Positions 7,464 through 13,302 of a stretch of DNA of 13,302 nt are shown piece by piece. Each line of letters opens with the position of its first letter. Positions within the stretch are counted from its first letter, which is position 1. The notes below the pieces were generated by a model. The model worked only from the letters and a program-made list of their open reading frames with translations, did not search any database and had not been told where the DNA came from. The stretch is from an uncultured Chlorobiota bacterium. GTDB taxonomy: Bacteria; Bacteroidota; Bacteroidia; Bacteroidales; JAADGE01. Location of the stretch: assembly GCA_947311265.1 (NCBI GenBank), contig CAMZKQ010000258.1, positions 1-13,302 on the forward strand. The letters run 5' to 3'. Position numbers and translations under genes: made by a program.

Positions 7464-8906
7464 TTCTTTTATTCCTTTTAAGGAATATTTTTTATCATTG
7501 TCTGCTTTAAATGTGTATGCCCCTGTAGCATCAGTGGTAATTGTTTCTATAATTTTGCCCTTTTCATCGTATAGATTTACTTCGGTATTGGCAAGTAAAT
7601 TGCCATCAGTATCTTTGGCTGTTCCTTTTATTACCTTGTTGAATAAGAATGGTTTATGCAGAATATAAGCATAAATATCATCATCGCCTTTTCCGCCAGG
7701 ACGGTTGGAAGAGAAATAGCCGCCCTTTCCTTCTTTATCTAATATAAAAGCAAAATCGTCCTTGCTTGTGTTTACTGGTACGCCAACGTTTTTAAATTCT
7801 TGTGGGACATTATTTTCCACCTTAGCAACAAAAACGTCTAGCCCACCTAAGCCAGGTTGCCCATCGGAGGCAAAAAATAAAAGTTCGCCTGTATTGGAAA
7901 TATAAGGAAACATTTCGTTACCTTCTGTGTTTACTAAATTACCCAAATTTTGTGGACTTTCCCAAACGCCTTCTTTCGAGCGTTTTACAATATATAAATC
8001 AACACCACCTTGCCCACCGGGCATGTCTGATGCAAAATACATGGTAAGCCCGTCTGGCGAAAGTGCTGGATGCCCAACAGAATATTCGGGGCTATTAAAA
8101 GGCACAGCTTTTGGTTTGCTCCAGCTATTGCCTTCGAGTTGGCTTGTAAACAGTTGCAATTTAATCACGCCATCTTTACTTTTTCCTTTGTAATTATTGC
8201 GTGTAAAAACTACAAAATCTCCGGCTTCGTTAAAAGAGGCAGGGCCTTCGTGGAATTTTTTGTTTAAACGGCGTACAAATTTGCGTGGTGTTTTTAAACT
8301 ATTGTCCTCATTTCTTTGGGCTTCGTAGAGGTTTAGAAATGGTAGTTTGTTCCAATTCCATCGTCTTTTTACTGGCACTATACCTTCTCTGGACGATGCA
8401 AAAACGATATTACCTTTGTAAAAGGCTGTTCCGAAATCTTCTTGTTCGGTATTAATATCTAAATTAGAAATGGTAAACTGCCCTTTGTCTTTTTGCAATT
8501 TAGTGTAGTAGTTAGCATCGCTGGTTAGAGCTTTTGCACGAGAGTCATCGGATTTTAAATCTTTAAATTTAGCCATCCAACGTTGCGACTCGCTGTACTT
8601 TTCATTCATTTTAAGCACATAAGCATAGTTGTAAACGTCTTCGGCTGTGGCTTCATCTAGTGTGCAGAGTTGTGCATAGTAGGTTTCGGATTTATCATAT
8701 TCCCTTGTACGGAAATAGCTATCGGCTAGGTTTCTTAAAATGGCAGGTGTTTTTTCGGTAATTCCTTCGTATTTTTCAATCGCTTTGGAATAGGAATAGC
8801 CTTCGTGAAACTTATCTGCTTTTTTTATTTTTGCTTTTCCTTGTGCCATTATTTGTTGGGAGGCAAGGAGCAAAATGGCAATATATACTATTTTTTTTAA
8901 CATCAT
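7461..8906 (-). CDS. N-terminal part of a split PD40-OmpA protein: signal peptide, TPR, PD40 propeller, first CRD
   Basis: 481 residues. Residues 1-22 are a signal peptide (MMLKKIVYIAILLLASQQIMAQ). About 30-130 is TPR-like (FHEGYSYSKAIEKYEGI, LADSYFRTREYDKSETYYAQ). About 145-415 is a PD40/WD40-like propeller, with blades such as LSPDGLTMYFASDMPGGQGG (282-301) followed by VDLYIVK, LLFFASDGQPGLGGLDVFVAK around 342-362, and GYFSSNRPGGKGDDDIYAY (396-414). About 424-481 starts a carboxypeptidase-regulatory-like domain (IKGTAKDTDGNLLANTEVNLYDE). It stops inside or just after that domain at LKGIKE-TAA, whereas relatives that follow PorP/SprF genes usually run on to an OmpA domain. The missing part follows directly in the same frame. 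No promoter fitting TAnnTTTG is visible in the 109 bases upstream, so co-transcription with the PorP/SprF gene is likely. Two adjacent Met codons could start the protein; the first is given. Confidence 0.85.
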   Translation of the reverse strand: MMLKKIVYIAILLLASQQIMAQGKAKIKKADKFHEGYSYSKAIEKYEGITEKTPAILRNLADSYFRTREYDKSETYYAQLCTLDEATAEDVYNYAYVLKMNEKYSESQRWMAKFKDLKSDDSRAKALTSDANYYTKLQKDKGQFTISNLDINTEQEDFGTAFYKGNIVFASSREGIVPVKRRWNWNKLPFLNLYEAQRNEDNSLKTPRKFVRRLNKKFHEGPASFNEAGDFVVFTRNNYKGKSKDGVIKLQLFTSQLEGNSWSKPKAVPFNSPEYSVGHPALSPDGLTMYFASDMPGGQGGVDLYIVKRSKEGVWESPQNLGNLVNTEGNEMFPYISNTGELLFFASDGQPGLGGLDVFVAKVENNVPQEFKNVGVPVNTSKDDFAFILDKEGKGGYFSSNRPGGKGDDDIYAYILHKPFLFNKVIKGTAKDTDGNLLANTEVNLYDEKGKIIETITTDATGAYTFKADNDKKYSLKGIKE

Positions 8907-9014
8907 TTTCTGTTTTTAAAAGTTTTGAGAATTAAGTATGAAGCCTTAAATTTTGCACTTATGGTTAGTACAGAAAATCTAAGGTTTCCGACTTAAAAAA
9001 ATTCTACTAATAGA

Positions 9015-9941
9015 TTAAAAATACCTTGGCGAACGAATTTTAGCTTTATCATTGTAAATAAAGTCGTAACGCAACATAATTTCGTGGCTACCGGTATTGT
9101 AAACCATTGTTTTATTGCCAAAAGACCAGTCGTAAGAATAGCCCAAAGATAACATTTCAAAAATATTCATACCAATTAATGCACCTGCGGCATCGCCAGT
9201 TCTGTACATTGGTCCTGCCCAAAACTTATCGAAAAAGATAAATTCGGCAGTTAAATCAAGTTCCATTGGTACACCAGCAGTAACTTTTAGCATCGTTGTT
9301 GGTTTCACTTTCACATTTTCTGTAATGTTGATGTATGTTCCTGCAATAAGGAAATAGTGTCGTTGCTCGCTGGCCAAATTAGTGCCACCTGTTGTTACTC
9401 CTGTAGTAAAATTATTTTGCAATAATTTAGGGATAGATGCACCAATATAATAGCGGTCGGTAGAGTAATAAAGCCCGAAACCAAAGTTGGGCAACACATC
9501 GCTTTGAATGTTTGTAAACGAAGGGTCGCTTGCATCGGGAACGTTAATATCTCCAAGGTTATTAGAGCGAAGGTTTACTCCGGCTTTTAGCCCAAAGGCT
9601 AATTTTGCTTTTTTTCCAAATTTAATTTTGTAGGCAAAATCGCCATAAACGGAGGTCATTTTTGTGGGGCCAATTTCGTCTGAAATTATGGATAGTCCTG
9701 CACCTACTTTTTCGTTAAAAAGCGGGGTGTGCAAAGTAAGTGTTCCTGTTTTTGGTGCACCATCGAAGCCCACCCACTGGTGCCGACCAAGTAGGGTTAC
9801 TGTAAGTGCATCTCTGCTTCCGGCATAGCCGGAATTTACGGCAATGGTGTTGTAGGCATAATGTGTAAACATTGCATCTTGCTGTGCAAATGCGGGTAAC
9901 ATTGCCATTGCTGCTAATATGAGTAATGATATTTTTTTCAT
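9015..9941 (-). CDS. PorP/SprF family outer-membrane protein
   Basis: 308 residues from the ATG at 9939-9941. This start is preferred over one 24 codons upstream because it begins a clean signal peptide (MKKISLLILAAMAMLPAFAQ, then QDAMF) and because the upstream extension runs back into a terminator hairpin. The mature protein opens with the family pattern QDAMFTHYAYNTIAVNSGYAGSRD followed by GRHQWVGFDGAPKTGTLTLH. It continues as alternating amphipathic strands rich in Gly and aromatic residues (FAYKIKFGKKAKLAFGLKAG, FGFGLYYSTDRYYIGASIP, LSLGYSYDWSFGN) and ends in a strand closing with YDF, fitting an outer-membrane beta-barrel. In this family SprF is needed to secrete the gliding adhesin SprB, and PorP belongs to the T9SS itself. 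Here it directly follows a type B adhesin and precedes the PD40-OmpA gene, so the likely role is export or anchoring of that adhesin. Confidence 0.93.
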   Translation of the reverse strand: MKKISLLILAAMAMLPAFAQQDAMFTHYAYNTIAVNSGYAGSRDALTVTLLGRHQWVGFDGAPKTGTLTLHTPLFNEKVGAGLSIISDEIGPTKMTSVYGDFAYKIKFGKKAKLAFGLKAGVNLRSNNLGDINVPDASDPSFTNIQSDVLPNFGFGLYYSTDRYYIGASIPKLLQNNFTTGVTTGGTNLASEQRHYFLIAGTYINITENVKVKPTTMLKVTAGVPMELDLTAEFIFFDKFWAGPMYRTGDAAGALIGMNIFEMLSLGYSYDWSFGNKTMVYNTGSHEIMLRYDFIYNDKAKIRSPRYF

Positions 9942-9981
9942 ATCTTTATAATGTATTAACTGTTTATATTTTAGTTTTTTG

Positions 9982-10022
9982 AAAATAAACCAAGGTTTGA
10001 TGTTAAATATCAAACCTTGGTT
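9982..10022 (-). terminator. Hairpin terminator or attenuator between the giant adhesin and the PorP/SprF gene
   Basis: Perfect 12-bp inverted repeat CCAAGGTTTGAT (9990-10001) and ATCAAACCTTGG (10009-10020) around a 7-base loop, extendable by two A-T pairs to 14 bp. On the minus strand it comes 10-12 bases after the adhesin stop codon and is followed by TTTATTTTC, a U-rich tract. No clear TTG/TAnnTTTG promoter is found between it and the PorP/SprF start, so part of the transcription may read through it. Confidence 0.75.
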
Positions 10023-10031
10023 ATATTAATA

Positions 10032-13000
10032 TTACTTGCTTAGGTAAATATACCCTTTAAGAGCTTTTTCTCCTTCAACACCTGTTTCGATGATGTAGAA
10101 ATAAGTACCTACTGGTAATTTATCGCCTCCTGCCTTAACACCAAACTGCGAAGTGCCGTCCCAGTCGTTTTGGTAATTAGTGGCTTCAAAAACGATATTT
10201 CCCCAACGGTTGAATATTGAGATTTTGTGGTCTGGGTAATTTTCAAGACCTTTTACTTCCCAAGTATCATTTTGTCCGTCGCCGTTAGGAGAGAATCCTC
10301 CGAATACAGTAATTTCAGTTGAATTTACGGTAATGGTTACAGTGGCTGTTGAGCAATCTCCGTTGGCATCACAAATAGTGTATGTAAAGCTGTCTGTTCC
10401 AGAGAATCCGTCTTCAGGTTTGTAAGTGTATGTACCATCATCGTTTATAGTAACTGTACCGTTGGAAGGAGATGTGGCCACTTCAATAGTGATTCCTCCG
10501 TCGCCTAGTCCGGTATCGTTATCTAATACTGTGCCTGTAATTTCTGTTCCTGCATCGCCTTGGGCAGTATCGTCGTTGGCTTCTGGGGCATCATTTTCAG
10601 GAGTTACAGTGATGGTAACTACGGCTGTTGTGCATTCTTTTGGTGTTTCGTCGTTACATACTTCGTATGTAAATGAGTCGGTACCGTTAAAGTTAGCATC
10701 TGGGGTGTAGGTGTACGTTCCATCTGCATTAAGCACTAGTGTTCCGTGAGCTACATCGGTTACTGGTGTTGTGGTAACGGTGAGGTTGCTGCCGTCTGCA
10801 TCGCTATCGTTATCGAGTACAGTTGTTCCGTTAAGAACGCCCTCTTCTTCTACGGTGGCGGTGTTGTCCTCGGCTACTAGCTCGTCGTTTACAGGTAGTA
10901 TTGTGATAGTTACGGTAGCTGTTGAGCAGTCGTTATCAGTATCGCAAACGGTGTATTCAAATGTATCGGTACCGTTAAAGTTGGCATTTGGCGTATAAGT
11001 AAAGTCGCCGTTGCTCAATATTGAAACTGTACCGTTGGTAGGGTTTGTTGCTATTACGGTTGTAAAAGGCACATCGTCTAAACCAGTATCATTTGAAATT
11101 ACATTGTTTGAAATAGGGGTATCTTCATCAGTTGTGTAAGTATCATCAACGGCAATAGGGAAGTGGTTTTCTTCTTCTATTGTGATGGTTACAATGGCTT
11201 GTGTGCATAGTTGCGGTGTACCATCGTCGCAAATTTCGTAAACGAAATTATCAGTTCCAAAGAAGCCTGGGTTTGGTGTGTAAACATAAGTTCCGTCTGG
11301 GCTTATTGTTACAGTACCATTGCTAGGCGGTGTAATTGGAGTGGTATTCACAATTAAGTTATCGCCATCAATATCGCTATCATTAATTAATATATTTCCT
11401 GTAACAGGGATATTTTCGATAGTGGTCGCAAAGTCGTTTTGGGCAACTGGTGGGTCGTTTACTGGTTTTACTGTGATATAAACGATGGCTTGTGCAGTGT
11501 CCTGTGGCGTTTCATCGTTGGTTATCTGGTAAGTAAATTGATCCAGTCCGTTAAAATTATGGTCTGGCGAATAAGTAAATGTACCGTTCCAGTTTAATGT
11601 AAGTGTTCCGTGTGCAACGTCTGAAATTGGTGTTGTTGTGGTTACGATATTGCTACCGTCGGAATCTCCATCATTAACTAAAATTGTAGTGCCTACTAAG
11701 ATGTTATCTTCAAATACTTCGTAGTAATCATCGTTGGCATATAAATCTCCTGGTGCAGTTACTGTGATAATAATATCGGCAGTTGTGCATTCGGCAGGTG
11801 TTGCATCATCGCAAACTTGATAAGTAATTGTATCTGTTCCTACGAAACCGTTATCTGGTGTGTAAACGAAACTTCCATCAGCATTCAGTACGATGTCGCC
11901 ATTGTTTGGTCCATCAACTGGAGTTACTGTAACGATAAGGTTATCGCCGTCTGGGTCAGAGTCGTTTGGAAGCACACCACCCGAAACTGGGTTGCCGCCT
12001 TCGGTAGAAATAATATCATCGAGAGCAATTGGTGCATCGTTGATAGGATTAACAGTAATAGTAACTGTTGCTATTGTGCATTCTTGTGGTGTTTCATCGT
12101 TACACACTTGGTAAGTGAAATAATCTACCCCATTAAAGTTCGGGTTTGGTGTGTAAGTATAAGTACCATCAGCATTTAATACAAGTGTTCCGTTGGATAC
12201 GTTGGATACTGGTGTGGTAGTAACTGTAAGTAGGCTACCATCGGAGTCGCCATCGTTTACAAGTATTGTAGAAGCGTTGAGTACTGCATCTTCGTCTATT
12301 TCAGCAACATCGTTGTTGGCAAATATGCCACCTGTTGGTGTTACTGTGATAATGATGTCAGCCGTTGTACATTCTTGCGGTGTTCCATTATCGCAAACTT
12401 GATAAGTAACTGTGTCGTTGCCTACAAAGCCATCATCTGGTGTGTAAACAAAACTTCCATCGCCGTTAAGTACAATGTCGCCATTGTTTGGTCCATCAAC
12501 TGGGGTTACTGTAACGATAAGCTCATCGCCGTCAGGGTCAGAATCATTTGGAAGTACACCGCCAGAAATTGGGTTGCCGCCACTAGTGGTGATTAAATCA
12601 TCAGTAGCAAGTGGTGCATCATTTACAGGGGTTACAGTAATTGTAACTACTGCAGTTGTGCATTCCTGCGGATTTTCATCGTTGCAAACTTGGTAAGTAA
12701 AGCTATCCAAGCCGTTGTAATCTGGGAATGGGGTGTAAACGTAAGTTCCATCTGGGTGTAGCACAAGTGTTCCATGACTTACTGGTACAACTGGAACGGT
12801 GCTTACAGTAAGCGTTCCGCCATCGTTATCGCCATCATTTACAAGCACTGTTGTTCCGTTAAGTATGCCGTCTTCTTCCACTTCTGCAACATCGTTGTTG
12901 GCAAAAATTACGTCGTTGATTGGCTGTACTGTAATGGTTACAGTTGCTGTTGTGCATTCTTGTGGCGTTTCGTCGTTACACACTTGGTAAACGAATGAGT

Positions 13001-13302
13001 CTGTTCCGCTGAAATCAGGATTTGGAGTATAAACATACGTTCCGTCTGGGTTGATAACTAACGAACCGTTATCGGTGCTATCTACTGGTGTTGTGTTTAC
13101 AGTAAGTAGGCTGCCGTCGGAGTCGCCATCGTTTACAAGTACGGTTGAACCGTTGAGTACACCGCCTTCGTTTACAATTCCGCTATCGTCATTGGCATAA
13201 AGAACGCCCGGTGCAGTTACTGTGATAATTATATCGGCAGTAGTGCATTCTACAGGCGTGCCGTTGTCGCAAACTTGATAGGTAACAGTATCATTTCCTA
13301 CA
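10032..13302 (-). CDS. Giant cadherin-like tandem-repeat adhesin with T9SS type B sorting domain (5' partial)
   Basis: The frame is open from the right edge to a TAA at 10032-10034, about 1,089 residues, with the N-terminus outside the window. It consists of eleven cadherin-like repeats (Big_9/VCBS type; ten complete and one cut by the edge), each about 90-100 residues. Common elements are a DD motif at the start, VL-x-NDSDxDGD or VNDGDSDGS (acidic, likely calcium-binding loops), NGT, ADGTYTYTP, NFNGTDSFTYQVC and ECTTA-V-ITV. Nearly every repeat ends with a Cys pair a few residues apart. The last ~95 residues are a type B sorting domain: GGFSPNGDGQNDTWEVKG, ISIFNRWGNIVFEA, WDGTSQFG, LPVGTYFYII, KALKGYIYLSK. 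The protein should be exported by T9SS and act at the cell surface as an adhesin; its ligand is unknown. It leads the adhesin, PorP/SprF, OmpA gene order. The earliest in-window start-like codons are only valines inside repeats. Confidence 0.92.
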   Translation of the reverse strand, partial: VGNDTVTYQVCDNGTPVECTTADIIITVTAPGVLYANDDSGIVNEGGVLNGSTVLVNDGDSDGSLLTVNTTPVDSTDNGSLVINPDGTYVYTPNPDFSGTDSFVYQVCNDETPQECTTATVTITVQPINDVIFANNDVAEVEEDGILNGTTVLVNDGDNDGGTLTVSTVPVVPVSHGTLVLHPDGTYVYTPFPDYNGLDSFTYQVCNDENPQECTTAVVTITVTPVNDAPLATDDLITTSGGNPISGGVLPNDSDPDGDELIVTVTPVDGPNNGDIVLNGDGSFVYTPDDGFVGNDTVTYQVCDNGTPQECTTADIIITVTPTGGIFANNDVAEIDEDAVLNASTILVNDGDSDGSLLTVTTTPVSNVSNGTLVLNADGTYTYTPNPNFNGVDYFTYQVCNDETPQECTIATVTITVNPINDAPIALDDIISTEGGNPVSGGVLPNDSDPDGDNLIVTVTPVDGPNNGDIVLNADGSFVYTPDNGFVGTDTITYQVCDDATPAECTTADIIITVTAPGDLYANDDYYEVFEDNILVGTTILVNDGDSDGSNIVTTTTPISDVAHGTLTLNWNGTFTYSPDHNFNGLDQFTYQITNDETPQDTAQAIVYITVKPVNDPPVAQNDFATTIENIPVTGNILINDSDIDGDNLIVNTTPITPPSNGTVTISPDGTYVYTPNPGFFGTDNFVYEICDDGTPQLCTQAIVTITIEEENHFPIAVDDTYTTDEDTPISNNVISNDTGLDDVPFTTVIATNPTNGTVSILSNGDFTYTPNANFNGTDTFEYTVCDTDNDCSTATVTITILPVNDELVAEDNTATVEEEGVLNGTTVLDNDSDADGSNLTVTTTPVTDVAHGTLVLNADGTYTYTPDANFNGTDSFTYEVCNDETPKECTTAVVTITVTPENDAPEANDDTAQGDAGTEITGTVLDNDTGLGDGGITIEVATSPSNGTVTINDDGTYTYKPEDGFSGTDSFTYTICDANGDCSTATVTITVNSTEITVFGGFSPNGDGQNDTWEVKGLENYPDHKISIFNRWGNIVFEATNYQNDWDGTSQFGVKAGGDKLPVGTYFYIIETGVEGEKALKGYIYLSK
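10320..13302 (-). repeat. Tandem ~290-bp coding repeats in an alternating A/B super-repeat
   Basis: Two main repeat types can be told apart. Type A starts ANNDVAEVEEDGILNGTTVL and has NDGDSDGS. Type B starts DD-x-I-x-T-x-GGNP-x-SGGVLPND and has SDPDGD and TPVDGPNNGDIVLN. From the window's right edge the order is partial B, A, A (12612-12905), B (12330-12611), A (12030-12329), B (11751-12029), A without Cys (11454-11750), B-like (11169-11453), a third type (10884-11159), A (10587-10883) and the third type again (10320-10586). The B copies at 12330-12611 and 11751-12029 are about 85% identical in protein, 582 bases apart. Boundaries are approximate. Confidence 0.8.

Larger units (their letters stand above)
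6711..8906 (-). pseudogene. Interrupted OmpA-family gene (TPR-PD40-CRD-CRD-OmpA), whole extent
   Basis: Reading through the single TAA at 7461-7463 gives one continuous 731-codon frame with signal peptide, TPR, PD40 propeller, two CRD-like domains and an intact OmpA domain. This is the expected order and size for the OmpA-family protein that accompanies PorP/SprF in Bacteroidota. Bases 7386-7460 encode 25 family-like residues (YDNGKN...VVIANLVLTK) and contain no stop. There is no frameshift. It could be a recent nonsense mutation, a sequencing error, or rarely a read-through stop. Confidence 0.7.

Noticed and set aside
9942..10013. Longer start for the PorP/SprF protein, 24 codons upstream
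   Set aside because: It would place the start inside the terminator hairpin and put 24 charged or aromatic residues before a good signal peptide.
10426..12998. A series of plus-strand open frames of 63-120 codons opposite the giant adhesin
   Set aside because: They recur at the same place in each coding repeat on the other strand and have Ser/Val/Thr-rich, repeat-shaped translations. They mirror the adhesin's codon pattern and are not genes.
10320..13302. CRISPR-like array from the regular repeats
   Set aside because: The unit is about 290 bp, continuous and protein-coding, with no short identical repeats separated by unique spacers.

Overview
The window is AT-rich and comes from a member of the Bacteroidota, most plausibly a gliding or otherwise surface-active, Cytophagales-like lineage. 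Three things support this: two proteins end in the type B sorting domain of the type IX secretion system (T9SS); PorP/SprF-family, PD40/OmpA-family and PorE-like envelope proteins lie between them; and the clearest promoters fit the Bacteroidota TTG-N19-TAnnTTTG pattern. The genus cannot be read from the sequence.

Left part, plus strand. The 3' end of a large T9SS-secreted adhesin (1-2068, 5' end outside the window) has about six ~90-residue Ig-like repeats with regularly spaced cysteine pairs, one cadherin-like domain and a type B C-terminal domain. A CheW-type chemotaxis adaptor (2128-2586) follows with its own promoter. Next, also with its own promoter, is a 691-residue exported protein (2697-4772) with TPR, PD40 propeller, carboxypeptidase-regulatory-like, degraded OmpA-like and SPOR regions. 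This is a PorE-like layout with an altered peptidoglycan-binding end. A perfect 11-bp inverted repeat (4844-4872) sits at the convergent junction with the next gene.

Right part, minus strand. gpmI, the cofactor-independent phosphoglycerate mutase (4888-6405), is an intact housekeeping gene. The ~305-base gap upstream of it holds a possible ~140-bp MITE-like element, a -7 promoter motif and the terminator of the next cluster. That cluster, in transcription order, is a giant cadherin-like-repeat adhesin with a type B sorting domain (10032 to beyond 13302, 5' end outside the window), a hairpin terminator, a PorP/SprF-family outer-membrane protein (9015-9941), and a TPR-PD40-CRD-OmpA protein (6711-8906). 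The last gene is interrupted by one in-frame TAA codon at 7461-7463; the frame is open and family-like on both sides, so it now reads as a 481-residue N-terminal part and a separate C-terminal OmpA part.

Together the genes look like a cell-surface adhesion module. Type B adhesins cross the outer membrane by T9SS, the PorP/SprF protein probably helps export or anchor its neighbouring adhesin, and the PD40/OmpA and SPOR proteins probably tie outer-membrane machinery to peptidoglycan. I did not find a wholly new system. The most notable points are the nonsense-split OmpA gene, the PorE-like protein with a decayed OmpA domain plus SPOR, the MITE-like insertion in the gpmI leader, and the alternating domain super-repeat of the giant adhesin. 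No tRNA, rRNA or CRISPR array was seen.
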